A DNA stretch of 64,000 nt from Chryseobacterium aurantiacum (GTDB lineage Bacteria > Bacteroidota > Bacteroidia > Flavobacteriales > Weeksellaceae), in contig NZ_PXUE01000007.1 in the NCBI RefSeq assembly GCF_003020585.1, positions 62,001-126,000 on the forward strand. The letters run 5' to 3'. A program made the translations under genes and the position numbers. This document shows positions 32,555 to 42,147 of this stretch, one piece after another. Numbering within the stretch: the stretch's first letter is position 1; each line of letters starts with the position of its first letter. The notes under the pieces were generated by a model. It was not told where the DNA came from, did no database searches, and saw nothing but the letters and a program-made list of their open reading frames with translations.

Positions 32555-35338
32555 ATGAATATTTATAAGGATTACATCAAAGAGATTGAAGAAAGAAAAG
32601 ACCAAGGGCTTCATCCAAAGCCAATTGATGGTGCTGAATTACTAAGCGAAATTATTGCGCAAATTAAAGATTCAGGTAATGCAGATCGAACGGACTCTCT
32701 TAAATTTTTTATTTACAACACCTTACCAGGAACAACAAGTGCAGCGGGGGTAAAAGCCAAATTTTTAAAAGAGATCATTCTAGGTGAATCCGTAGTAGAA
32801 GAAATATCGCCAGCTTACGCCTTTGAATTGTTATCTCACATGAAAGGAGGTCCGTCAATTGAAGTATTGTTAGACCTTGCTTTAGGTAATGATGCAGCTA
32901 TTGCAAAAGAAGCGGCTAAAGTCCTTAAGACGCAAGTCTACCTTTATGAAGCGGATACCAACCGTTTAAAGGAGGCATTCAACAGCGGTAATGAAATTGC
33001 AAAAGAAATACTGGAAAGCTATGCACAGGCTGAATTCTTCACTAAACTTCCGGAAGTAGCTGAGGAAATTAAAGTAGTTACATTTATTGCAGGTGAAGGA
33101 GATATCTCAACGGATTTACTTTCTCCGGGTAACCAGGCTCACTCCAGATCTGACCGTGAACTTCATGGTAAGTGTATGATTACTCCTCAGGCACAGGAAG
33201 AAATTAAAGCTTTACAAGCTCAACATCCTGATGCAAGCGTGATGCTTATTGCTGAAAAAGGAACAATGGGTGTAGGTTCATCCAGAATGTCCGGGGTAAA
33301 CAACGTAGCTCTTTGGACAGGTAAGCAGGCAAGCCCATATGTACCATTTGTAAACTTTGCTCCAATTGTTGGAGGAACCAATGGTATTTCTCCAATCTTC
33401 CTTACCACAGTAGATGTTACCGGAGGTATCGGTATCGACCTTAAAAACTGGGTTAAAAAAATGGATGCAGATGGAAACCCTGTTCGTAATGAAAATGGGG
33501 AACCTATTCTTGAACAAGCTTATTCAGTAGCTACAGGAACAGTTCTTACTATCAATACAAAAACAAAAAAATTATATAATGGAGACCAGGAGCTGATTGA
33601 CATTTCTAAGGCATTTACGCCTCAGAAAATGGAATTCATTAAGGCTGGTGGATCTTACGCTATCGTATTTGGTAAAAAGTTACAAACATTTGCTGCTCAG
33701 CTTTTAGGAGTTGAAGCTCCAATTGTTTTTGCTCCGTCAAAAGAAATTTCTCATGAAGGCCAAGGTCTTACAGCTGTAGAAAAGATCTTTAACAGAAATG
33801 CAGTGGGATCAACTCCAGGAAAAGTACTTCACGCAGGTTCAGACGTTCGTGTACAGGTAAATATTGTTGGTTCACAGGATACAACAGGTCTTATGACTTC
33901 TCAGGAACTTGAATCAATGGCCGCTACTGTAATTTCTCCAATAGTGGACGGTGCTTACCAATCAGGATGTCACACTGCTTCAGTATGGGACAAAAAAGCT
34001 CAGGCAAATATTCCAAAGCTGATGAAATTCATGAATGACTTCGGTTTGATCACTGCCCGTGACCCTAAAGGAGAATACCACTCTATGACCGACGTTATTC
34101 ACAAGGTTCTTAACGATATTACTGTAGACGAGTGGGCAATCATCATTGGAGGTGACTCTCACACCAGAATGTCTAAAGGTGTTGCTTTTGGAGCTGACTC
34201 AGGAACTGTTGCTCTTGCATTAGCTACCGGTGAAGCATCTATGCCTATTCCGGAATCTGTAAAAGTTACTTTCAAAGGAAACATGAAAGAGCACATGGAT
34301 TTCCGTGATGTAGTGCATGCAACGCAAGCTCAAATGCTTAAGCAATTTGGAGGTGAAAACGTATTCCAGGGTAGAATCATTGAGGTTCACATCGGAACAC
34401 TTCCTGCTGACCAAGCGTTTACATTTACAGACTGGACGGCAGAGATGAAAGCAAAAGCTTCTATCAACATTTCTGAAGACAATACCCTAATTGAATCATT
34501 GGAAATTGCAAAAGGCAGAATCCAGATTATGATTGATAAAGGGATGGATAACCATAATAAGGTTCTTCAAGGATTAATCGACAAAGCAGATAAGAGAATT
34601 GCGGAAATCAGATCTGGTGAAAAACCAGCTTTAACACCTGATGCTAATGCTAAATATTATGCAGAAGTAGTAGTTGATCTTGACGTAATTGTTGAACCAA
34701 TGATTGCTGACCCGGATGTAAACAATGATGATGTTTCTAAGAGATATACTCACGATACCATTAGAGATCTTTCTTATTATGGAGGAGAGAAAAAAGTAGA
34801 TCTTGGTTTTGTTGGATCTTGTATGGTTCACAAAGGAGATTTAAAAATTGTTTCTCAAATGCTTAGAAACCTTGAAAAACAACAAGGTAAAGTAGAATTT
34901 AACGCCCCTCTTGTAGTGGCTGCACCTACTTATAACATTATTGATGAGCTAAAAGCAGAAGGAGACTGGGAATTATTAGAAAAATATTCAGGATTCGAAT
35001 TTAATGACAATTCTCCAAAAGGTGAAGCTCGTACAGAATACGAAAATGTAATGTACCTAGAGCGTCCTGGATGTAACCTTTGTATGGGTAACCAGGAAAA
35101 AGCAGCTAAGGGAGACACTGTATTAGCAACATCAACACGTCTTTTCCAGGGAAGAGTTGTTGAAGACTCTGAACGTAAAAAAGGAGAATCTTTATTAGCT
35201 TCTACACCGGTTGTTGTTCTTTCTGCAATTATCGGACGTATTCCTAATATTGACGAATACAAAGCAGCAGTGGAAGGTATTGACCTTACAACGTTTGTCC
35301 CTTCAATTAAAGAATTGACAAGTACAAGCGCTCACTAA
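32555..35338 (+). CDS. acnB: Aconitate hydratase B / 2-methylisocitrate dehydratase
   Basis: AcnB isomerises citrate to isocitrate in the TCA cycle and can dehydrate 2-methylisocitrate. The N-terminal HEAT-like domain (EYIKEIEERKDQGLHPKPIDG, then repeats to ~160) is specific to the B type. The catalytic part has GSCMVHKGDL and RPGCNLCMGNQ, which supply the three [4Fe-4S] cysteines. At 927 residues it is full length. A structured leader precedes it and a strong terminator follows, so it is expressed separately from the second aconitase gene downstream. Confidence 0.96.
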   Translation: MNIYKDYIKEIEERKDQGLHPKPIDGAELLSEIIAQIKDSGNADRTDSLKFFIYNTLPGTTSAAGVKAKFLKEIILGESVVEEISPAYAFELLSHMKGGPSIEVLLDLALGNDAAIAKEAAKVLKTQVYLYEADTNRLKEAFNSGNEIAKEILESYAQAEFFTKLPEVAEEIKVVTFIAGEGDISTDLLSPGNQAHSRSDRELHGKCMITPQAQEEIKALQAQHPDASVMLIAEKGTMGVGSSRMSGVNNVALWTGKQASPYVPFVNFAPIVGGTNGISPIFLTTVDVTGGIGIDLKNWVKKMDADGNPVRNENGEPILEQAYSVATGTVLTINTKTKKLYNGDQELIDISKAFTPQKMEFIKAGGSYAIVFGKKLQTFAAQLLGVEAPIVFAPSKEISHEGQGLTAVEKIFNRNAVGSTPGKVLHAGSDVRVQVNIVGSQDTTGLMTSQELESMAATVISPIVDGAYQSGCHTASVWDKKAQANIPKLMKFMNDFGLITARDPKGEYHSMTDVIHKVLNDITVDEWAIIIGGDSHTRMSKGVAFGADSGTVALALATGEASMPIPESVKVTFKGNMKEHMDFRDVVHATQAQMLKQFGGENVFQGRIIEVHIGTLPADQAFTFTDWTAEMKAKASINISEDNTLIESLEIAKGRIQIMIDKGMDNHNKVLQGLIDKADKRIAEIRSGEKPALTPDANAKYYAEVVVDLDVIVEPMIADPDVNNDDVSKRYTHDTIRDLSYYGGEKKVDLGFVGSCMVHKGDLKIVSQMLRNLEKQQGKVEFNAPLVVAAPTYNIIDELKAEGDWELLEKYSGFEFNDNSPKGEARTEYENVMYLERPGCNLCMGNQEKAAKGDTVLATSTRLFQGRVVEDSERKKGESLLASTPVVVLSAIIGRIPNIDEYKAAVEGIDLTTFVPSIKELTSTSAH

Positions 35339-35380
35339 TACAATGAACAGATAAGTCGAAAGACTATTGAAACTTAATAT

Positions 35381-35428
35381 AATTGAAAGATTTTGGTCCT
35401 TTAGGATTTAAAATCTTTCAATTTTTTG
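35381..35428 (+). terminator. Terminator of acnB
   Basis: A perfect 14-bp stem (35381-35394 and 35410-35423) with a 15-base loop is followed by TTTTG. It lies 42 bases after the acnB stop codon. Confidence 0.85.
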
Positions 35429-35656
35429 TTTAGAACGTTTCCATTTTAAGATAAATACATTTTTTTTTCGACAAAATCTAGAAAATAGAATCTATTTTTT
35501 CTTAAATTGAAAGTTATAAAATCTCTTGGTTTATACTCAAAATCAGCCCTATTTATGGATTATAGGAACGTTTTTTGATGTATAAAAAATGATTTTTCTT
35601 TCTCTATAATCAAAGAAAGAAGCATTAACGGAAAAAGAACAAAACTAAATTAAGAT
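35429..35656 (+). promoter_or_regulatory. Region between the two aconitase genes
   Basis: The full gap 35339-35656 (318 bases) contains the acnB terminator and then this A+T-rich stretch. It has two short hairpins, AAAATAG/CTATTTT (35482-35498) and TTTCTTT/AAAGAAA (35595-35618), and a repeated GAACGTTT (35433 and 35567). A possible promoter is TTG at 35526 with TATTTATG at 35550, which is one base off consensus. No gene or RNA was recognised. Confidence 0.35.
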
Positions 35657-37924
35657 ATGACTTTTGATATTGATATGATCAAAAAAGTGTACGAGCGTTA
35701 CCCTGAAAGAATTGCTGCAGCAAGACAAATCGTGGGAAAACCTCTTACCCTTTCAGAAAAAATTCTTTACACCCACCTTTGGGAAGGAAATGCTACAAAA
35801 GCACATGAAAGAGGAAACTCTTATGTAGACTTTGCACCAGACAGAGTAGCCATGCAGGATGCAACTGCGCAGATGGCACTTTTACAATTTATGCAGGCAG
35901 GAAAAGCTAAAGTAGCTGTTCCGTCAACCGCTCACGCGGATCACCTGATCCAGGCGAAAGTAGGTGCTGACAAAGATTTACAAGAAGGTATTAACAAAAA
36001 CTCCGAGGTATTCAATTTCTTGAGCTCTGTTTGTGATAAGTACGGAATTGGCTTCTGGAAACCAGGTGCCGGTATTATTCACCAGGTTGTATTAGAAAAC
36101 TATGCTTTCCCGGGAGGTATGATGATTGGTACTGACTCTCACACTGTAAATGCCGGAGGACTAGGAATGGTTGCTATTGGTGTAGGAGGTGCAGATGCAG
36201 TAGATGTAATGGCAGGAATGGCTTGGGAGCTTAAAATGCCTAAGCTTATCGGAGTAAAATTAACCGGAAAGATGAACGGATGGACTTCTGCAAAAGATGT
36301 CATCTTAAAAGTAGCAGGAATCCTCACCGTAAAAGGAGGTACAGGATGTATCGTAGAATACTTCGGTGAAGGAGCAGAATCTCTTTCTGCAACCGGTAAA
36401 GGTACTATCTGTAATATGGGTGCTGAAATTGGAGCTACCACTTCTACTTTCGGATACGATGATTCAATGAGAAGATATTTGGCTGCTACAGGAAGACAGG
36501 ATGTAGTGGACGCCGCTGATAAAATTGCTGAACACTTAACAGGTGATGCTGAGGTATATGCAAATCCAGAACAATATTTCGACCAATTAATCGAAATCAA
36601 CCTTTCTGAGCTGACGCCTCACTTAAACGGACCTTTCACGCCAGACTTAGCAACTCCTGTTGCTGAATTCAGAGCAAAAGCTGAAGCAAACGGATGGCCG
36701 CTGGAAGTTGAATGGGCACTTATCGGTTCTTGTACCAACTCTTCTTATGAAGATTTATCAAGAGCTGCTTCCATTGTTGAAGATGCAGTAGCAAAAGGAG
36801 TAAAACCTAAGGCTATTTTGGGAATCAACCCTGGTTCTGAGCAAGTAAAATTCACAGCGGAAAGAGATGGTTTCTTAGATTCTTTCAGAAAATTTGAAAA
36901 CGCAAGAATCTTTACCAATGCATGTGGACCATGTATCGGGCAATGGGACAGAGAAGGAGCTGAAAAAGGAGAGAAAAACTCTATCATTCACTCTTTCAAC
37001 AGAAACTTTGCAAAAAGAGCTGATGGTAACCCAAATACTCACGCATTTGTAGCTTCTCCTGAAATGGTGGCTGCTGTTGCAATCTCAGGAAGATTAGACT
37101 TCAACCCGATTACGGATACTTTAACCAACGAAGCGGGTGAGCAGATAAAACTTGATGAACCTAAAGGATTTGAACTTCCTGCAAAAGGTTTCGCAGTAGA
37201 TGATAACGGATACCAGGCTCCATCTGCGGACGGATCAAGCGTTGTTGTGAACGTAAGCCCTACTTCAGACAGACTTCAGTTGCTAGAAGAATTTCCTGCT
37301 TGGGACGGCAAGAACATTGAAAACGCTAAAGTTTTGATCAAAGCTTTCGGAAAATGTACTACTGACCACATCTCTATGGCTGGCCCATGGCTGAAATACA
37401 GAGGTCACCTTGATAATATTTCAAACAACATGTTGATTGGGGCAGTAAATGCTTACAACATGGAAACCAACCACGTTAAAAATGAATTAACGGGTGAATA
37501 TGGTGAAGTTCCGGCAGTACAAAGAGCTTACAAAGCTGCAGGAGTTCCAACCATTGTGGTAGGAGACCAAAACTATGGTGAAGGTTCTTCAAGAGAGCAT
37601 GCCGCCATGGAACCTAGACACCTTGGTGTGAAAGCTGTATTGGTAAAATCATTCGCAAGAATCCATGAAACGAACCTTAAAAAACAAGGTATGTTGGGAA
37701 TCACTTTCGCTAATGAAGCTGATTATGACAAAATTCTGGAAGATGACACTGTTAACTTCTTAGATCTTGATCAGTTTGCTCCAGGAAAACAACTGACTTT
37801 AGAGTTCATTCATAAAGACGGAACTAAAGATATCATCATAGCAAATCATACTTATAACGACCAACAAATTGAGTGGTTTAAGGCTGGTTCTGCATTGAAT
37901 CTGATTAAGCAGCAAGAAAAATAA
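35657..37924 (+). CDS. Aconitate hydratase, mitochondrial type
   Basis: The 755-residue protein follows mitochondrial aconitase block by block: DRVAMQDATAQMA, VAVPSTAHADHLI, IGTDSHTVNAGGLG, CNMGAEIGATTS, LIEINLSEL and HLNGPFTPDLA. The [4Fe-4S] cysteines are in GSCTNSS and TNACGPCIG. The C-terminal swivel domain has GEGSSREHAAMEPRHLG. It interconverts citrate and isocitrate. Having this next to acnB gives the cell two unrelated-architecture aconitases in tandem, each with its own control region. Standalone unit ended by a strong terminator. Confidence 0.95.
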   Translation: MTFDIDMIKKVYERYPERIAAARQIVGKPLTLSEKILYTHLWEGNATKAHERGNSYVDFAPDRVAMQDATAQMALLQFMQAGKAKVAVPSTAHADHLIQAKVGADKDLQEGINKNSEVFNFLSSVCDKYGIGFWKPGAGIIHQVVLENYAFPGGMMIGTDSHTVNAGGLGMVAIGVGGADAVDVMAGMAWELKMPKLIGVKLTGKMNGWTSAKDVILKVAGILTVKGGTGCIVEYFGEGAESLSATGKGTICNMGAEIGATTSTFGYDDSMRRYLAATGRQDVVDAADKIAEHLTGDAEVYANPEQYFDQLIEINLSELTPHLNGPFTPDLATPVAEFRAKAEANGWPLEVEWALIGSCTNSSYEDLSRAASIVEDAVAKGVKPKAILGINPGSEQVKFTAERDGFLDSFRKFENARIFTNACGPCIGQWDREGAEKGEKNSIIHSFNRNFAKRADGNPNTHAFVASPEMVAAVAISGRLDFNPITDTLTNEAGEQIKLDEPKGFELPAKGFAVDDNGYQAPSADGSSVVVNVSPTSDRLQLLEEFPAWDGKNIENAKVLIKAFGKCTTDHISMAGPWLKYRGHLDNISNNMLIGAVNAYNMETNHVKNELTGEYGEVPAVQRAYKAAGVPTIVVGDQNYGEGSSREHAAMEPRHLGVKAVLVKSFARIHETNLKKQGMLGITFANEADYDKILEDDTVNFLDLDQFAPGKQLTLEFIHKDGTKDIIIANHTYNDQQIEWFKAGSALNLIKQQEK

Positions 37925-37946
37925 AATTAATTGTTAGATCGATTAA

Positions 37947-37983
37947 TAAAAAGACGGCTTCACGTGAAGTCGTCTTTTTTTAT
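37947..37983 (+). terminator. Terminator of the second aconitase gene
   Basis: A stem AAAGACGGCTTC / GAAGTCGTCTTT (one G-U pair) with an ACGT loop is followed by a T-run. It is nearly symmetrical and could end transcription on both strands. Confidence 0.9.
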
Positions 37984-38084
37984 TATTTCCCCTGAATCAA
38001 ACCATATGCTTTCTCACCAAAGTGTGCTAGAGTGATAAAATCAATAAATTTTCCATCTCATGAATAATCCGGATTTTTAATTTC

Positions 38085-38762
38085 CTATTTTAATTTATCC
38101 AAAAGGTTTGCTCTGTAGCTGTCTCCTATTGGAATTTCCTTCTCAAGTAACATAACCTTTTTAACCCCTATACTTTTGATTTTTTCCAGATTTATGATAA
38201 AAGATTTATGAATTCTTACAAAGCTATCAGGAAGTTGATTTTCCATTGATTTAAGAGTATCCAGAACGATATATTCTTCGTCAGAGGTTCGGATATTCAC
38301 ATAATCTTTGATGCTTTCTATATAAAGAATGTCTTTAAAACTTATCCTATGCTGCTGTCCTGATGACTTTACAAAGAAGTGAGAATCTTCCTCATCATTA
38401 AAAACAAATCGTTCCTTGACTTTTAATGCAGTTTTCATAAACCTCTCAAAAGAAATAGGCTTCAAAAGATAATCAATGACATTATGCTCATAACCGTCCA
38501 TTGCATATTCAGAATAGGCAGTTGTTAAAACATACTTTTGTTTGTCCCCGTTGATCTTCATAAAATTAATTCCTGTAAGCTCAGGCATTTGAATATCCAA
38601 AAAGATCACATCCGCTTCGTTATTCTGTAGAAACTCCAAGGCCACAATAGGATTCTCAGTAGAAAAAACCAGCTCGAAAAAAGGAATTTTCTGTACATAA
38701 TTTTCAATGAGAGAGATCGCCAGTGGTTCATCATCTACAATAATGCATTTTAGTTTTCTCAT
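38085..38762 (-). CDS. LytTR-family response regulator
   Basis: The receiver domain (residues 1-120) begins LKCIIVDDEPLA with the phospho-acceptor D56 (IFLDIQMPELTG) and Lys in YLLKPISF. A LytTR DNA-binding domain follows (FKDILYIESIKDYVNIRT, FVRIHKSFIINLEKI). The gene start overlaps the kinase stop by four bases, so the pair is co-translated. It is divergent from two outer-membrane barrel genes, which are plausible targets. Length 225 residues is usual for the AlgR/AgrA-like group. Confidence 0.93.
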   Translation of the reverse strand: MRKLKCIIVDDEPLAISLIENYVQKIPFFELVFSTENPIVALEFLQNNEADVIFLDIQMPELTGINFMKINGDKQKYVLTTAYSEYAMDGYEHNVIDYLLKPISFERFMKTALKVKERFVFNDEEDSHFFVKSSGQQHRISFKDILYIESIKDYVNIRTSDEEYIVLDTLKSMENQLPDSFVRIHKSFIINLEKIKSIGVKKVMLLEKEIPIGDSYRANLLDKLK

Positions 38763-39766
38763 ACGGACAAATCTATTCTTAAATCTACAATAAATTCTGA
38801 CTCTGTTTCCTTAATATGAAGTTCATATTTTTTAGGATATAAAATTTCGAGCCTTTTTCTTACATTCTCTATTCCTATACCGGATACCTTATCTTTTTCA
38901 CGAATAATTTTAAAATTCTGAAGATAAAAATCCAACTTCCCTTTGACTTCGGAGATAGAAACAACAAAGCCTTTTCCTCTGAAATCTCCATGCTTAAAAG
39001 CATTTTCTACAAATGGAACAAGAATCATAGGTGAAATAAGAACTCCGGATTGGCTGATCTTCTTGTCTACAATCAATAATTCAGGATTTCCGATTCTTAG
39101 TTTTTCCAGCTCAATTAAACTTTCAATATACCCCACCTCCTGATCAAGAAGTATAAACTCTTTTTCAAGATCCTTAGTGGTATATCTCAATAACTCTCCC
39201 AGCTTTTCTATAGCCGGCAAAGCTTTTTCTGAGTTTTGATAGACAAGCGAATAAATGTTATTTAAAGAATTAAAAATAAAATGGGGATTAATCTGAGTTT
39301 TCAAGGCTTGAAGCTCAGCATGCTTTCTCTCTTCAATAAGCCTGGTTCGTTCTCTTTCCAGCTTGGAATAATACGTAAAAAGCCACAAGCTGGTGCTCAC
39401 AAAGATCGTTAAGCTAGAGTAATACACATTATCATAAAAATAATAGATAAAAGAGGTACCCTCCGCATAATTTCTAAATCCCGCCATCTTCGGAAGCAGC
39501 ACTTCTTCTAAAGAATAACGGAATAAGGCAAAGAAAAACACACCCACAAAAAAACCTATAATGGTAAAATAGAGTTTTTTAGGATTAAAAAATCGGGGAA
39601 CAACAAAAAAATAATTAATATAGAAACCCAGAAAACTGGCTGTAAAAATAGTAAGATTCAAAATATCAATATTGATATTTTGAGAGGTGATCATTCCAAA
39701 TATATTTTTAATAAGAACCAGCAACCAATAAGAAAAGTGCAGAAAAAGAATTTGTTTTTGCTTCAT
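38759..39766 (-). CDS. LytS-type sensor histidine kinase (His_kinase family)
   Basis: Four hydrophobic segments span residues ~8-133, followed by a coiled linker and the His_kinase box with H162 in QINPHFIFNSLNNI. The ATPase part has the N box PFVENAFKHG and the glycine stretch VSGIGIENVRKRLEILY. This short membrane kinase type partners LytTR regulators, and the next gene is one. I chose the ATG at 39766 (335 residues); the longer frame starts with TTG at 39772. No extracellular sensor domain is visible, so the signal may be sensed in the membrane. Confidence 0.92.
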   Translation of the reverse strand: MKQKQILFLHFSYWLLVLIKNIFGMITSQNINIDILNLTIFTASFLGFYINYFFVVPRFFNPKKLYFTIIGFFVGVFFFALFRYSLEEVLLPKMAGFRNYAEGTSFIYYFYDNVYYSSLTIFVSTSLWLFTYYSKLERERTRLIEERKHAELQALKTQINPHFIFNSLNNIYSLVYQNSEKALPAIEKLGELLRYTTKDLEKEFILLDQEVGYIESLIELEKLRIGNPELLIVDKKISQSGVLISPMILVPFVENAFKHGDFRGKGFVVSISEVKGKLDFYLQNFKIIREKDKVSGIGIENVRKRLEILYPKKYELHIKETESEFIVDLRIDLSV

Positions 39767-39902
39767 ATTCAAATGTAAGAATCTACGTCTTCAAATTCCT
39801 AGACATTTTCGACAAAGCCTATATTTTTTCCGATGAATCTTTTTTGAGCGGATTAATTTCCTCTAAAATCTAGATGCCGTTTCAGTACAGAAAGTTTGAA
39901 AA

Positions 39903-39910
39903 TATCTTTG
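39903..39910 (+). promoter_or_regulatory. Candidate -7 box of the first barrel gene
   Basis: TATCTTTG, an exact match, lies 17 bases before the start codon. No -33 TTG is evident, as may be the case for a promoter that needs an activator such as the adjacent LytTR regulator. Confidence 0.5.
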
Positions 39911-39927
39911 TCTCAAGATTATAAACC

Positions 39928-42048
39928 ATGACACTAAAATACTTTTTTATCATAAGCTTTCTTTCTTCTGCTGTATCAGCACAGATCAAAAAAGACAGTA
40001 TTCAAAGCCTTGAACAAATCAATATTCTTGCGAAGAAAAAATTGATCGAAAGAAAAGCAGATCGCCTGATATTCAATGTAGATGCTTCTATTGCATCACA
40101 GGGTATGGATGCTTCGGAAACTCTTTCCAATGTTCCCCTGCTGAAAGTAAATGAAAATCAAGGTTTAATCTCCATCACCGGAAAAAGCACCGTAAGTGTA
40201 ATGGTAAATGGGAGAATGCTGAATCTTTCAGGGACTGCCTTATTCAATTACTTAAAATCCATCAGATCCGAAAATATCGCAAAAATAGAGGTAATCACAA
40301 CGCCTCCTTCAAAGTATGAAGCCCAGGGAAATAGTGGTATCATCAATATTATACTTAAAAAAAATCCAAATATGGGTTTTAGCGGAAATATCAATTCTAA
40401 TCTCATCCAAAGAAGCTATTCCGGATTCAGTTCCAATGGTTCGTTAAATTACCAAACGGAAAGATTCAGCAGCAGTCTGAAATTAACGTATTATGATTCT
40501 GCAAAGCGTTCTGATGAAAATTATACGATTTTAGGATCAAGTAAGAACTACAGCAATTCGGTAAGAAAAGATATGTGGAAAGAACTGACTCCTAGTCTGA
40601 ATATTTCGTATCAAATCAGTAAAAATTCACAAATCGGATTTGAATATATCTATGCGCATCAAAAATCAGGGATGGATATTGTCAACACAACGAAAAATAT
40701 TGATTCTGATGCTATTGAGGAAAACCTTCTCACCCATACTTTCCATCGGGAAAAACTTCCTACTCATACTTTGAGTGCTTATTACGATGTAAAATTAGAT
40801 TCACTGGGAAAAAAATTAAGCATTGCAGGAAATTTTTATAAAAATAATTCTGACACGGAGGTTAATTTTTCTACGTTGAAGTACTCCAATTCATCTGTAG
40901 AAGACGTTAAGACCCTTTCTGTAGTTGCACCACAAATCTTTTCTGCGCAGGCAGATTTAGAGCTTCCGTTTTCATTTGGAACCATTGAAACTGGAGTAAA
41001 ATTTAATCAGTTTAAAAATACTTCGGACTTGCAATATCTTACTCTGAGTTCCGGACAATATGTACCAAACTTTTCAAGAGCGAATATTTTTCATTATAAA
41101 GAAGAAAACTATGCCGGGTACTTGAGCTTTTCAAAGTCTTTTGGAGAGCATTGGGAAACCAAAGCCGGTATTCGCTATGAAAACACAAATGCTGAAAGTT
41201 TTACGCCTTCTTCCAACACAGGTAACCAATATAGCTATGGGCAATGGTTTCCTTCTGCTTACATTTCTTATAAGGAAAATAAAAATGTTTTCAGCTTTTC
41301 ATATTCCAGAAGAATTAACCGTCCGAGTATGAGCAATCTTAATCCGTTCCGTTGGTATTCAAACCCGTATTCTTATTCTTCGGGAAACCCTTTGCTTACT
41401 CCGGCATACATTAACAACTGGGAACTCGGATATACTTTTAACAATAAGCTATCTGTAAGTGCATATTATTTGAAAATGACAAATGCATTTGGTCAGATTT
41501 CCAATGTAGACGGGCTATCACAAATCAGTACTTATCTTAATTATTATAATAATGATTTCTGGGGTGTAAATGCTTCCTATACTGATACTTTTTTCAAGTT
41601 TTGGGAAGCCAGCATTTCCATGAATGCATCTCTTCAGAATTCAAGCGTATTTGGAATTGAGGCCAATCCCAGAAAGGGGAGCTCATTTAGCTACTCTATT
41701 AATAATACTTTTAGTCTGAATAAAGATAAAACTCTTGCTTTATTTGTGAACTATGACCATAGTCTTCCTTACAGAAATGTGACCTCTTATTTTCACGACT
41801 TTCCGGAGCTGACGTCAGGATTAAAAATCTCCCTTATGGACAAGAAATTACAGATCAATGCAACGGTCACTAACATTTTTGCACAGAGATACCGTGGCGA
41901 CATGTACTTCAAAGACAACAGCCAGCATTTTGACAATTACTGGGACGGCAGAAGCTTCAGGCTAAGTGCTACATACAGCTTTGGAGCTGGTAAAAAGAGT
42001 ATCAGCAAAAAGAAAATTAAGTTTGAGGAAAAAGATAGAGCACAATAG
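39928..42048 (+). CDS. Outer-membrane beta-barrel receptor-like protein (OMP_b-brl_3 type)
   Basis: A signal peptide (cleavage after AVSA) is followed by a plug-like region: ERKADRLIFNVDASIASQGMDASETLSNVPLL, VMVNGRMLNLSG, IAKIEVITTPPSKYEAQGNSGIINIILKK. A long barrel follows to residue ~690 and the tail is Lys-rich. This is the TonB-receptor relative grouped in Pfam as an outer membrane protein beta-barrel family, found widely in Bacteroidota; substrates are mostly unknown. No carboxypeptidase-like domain is present. The gene is a paralogue of the next one and is divergent from the LytS/LytTR pair. Confidence 0.87.
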   Translation: MTLKYFFIISFLSSAVSAQIKKDSIQSLEQINILAKKKLIERKADRLIFNVDASIASQGMDASETLSNVPLLKVNENQGLISITGKSTVSVMVNGRMLNLSGTALFNYLKSIRSENIAKIEVITTPPSKYEAQGNSGIINIILKKNPNMGFSGNINSNLIQRSYSGFSSNGSLNYQTERFSSSLKLTYYDSAKRSDENYTILGSSKNYSNSVRKDMWKELTPSLNISYQISKNSQIGFEYIYAHQKSGMDIVNTTKNIDSDAIEENLLTHTFHREKLPTHTLSAYYDVKLDSLGKKLSIAGNFYKNNSDTEVNFSTLKYSNSSVEDVKTLSVVAPQIFSAQADLELPFSFGTIETGVKFNQFKNTSDLQYLTLSSGQYVPNFSRANIFHYKEENYAGYLSFSKSFGEHWETKAGIRYENTNAESFTPSSNTGNQYSYGQWFPSAYISYKENKNVFSFSYSRRINRPSMSNLNPFRWYSNPYSYSSGNPLLTPAYINNWELGYTFNNKLSVSAYYLKMTNAFGQISNVDGLSQISTYLNYYNNDFWGVNASYTDTFFKFWEASISMNASLQNSSVFGIEANPRKGSSFSYSINNTFSLNKDKTLALFVNYDHSLPYRNVTSYFHDFPELTSGLKISLMDKKLQINATVTNIFAQRYRGDMYFKDNSQHFDNYWDGRSFRLSATYSFGAGKKSISKKKIKFEEKDRAQ

Positions 42049-42147
42049 TTTTCGTAAATAAAAATTTTCTAAAAAAGAAATTTTTGAAAATTCTTTCGTA
42101 ACAATTTTTCATTTTGTGCGTCTAACTGAATAGTTGTAAAAAACATT

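Noticed and set aside
36139..36600. A 153-residue minus-strand open frame.
   Set aside because: It lies wholly inside the mitochondrial-type aconitase gene, has a Ser/Pro/Ala-rich composition typical of antisense frames, and shows no domain.
39770..39777. Minus-strand TACATTTG, an exact -7 box, before the LytS-type kinase.
   Set aside because: Only 3 bases separate it from the chosen ATG, so transcription would start inside the gene; probably chance.
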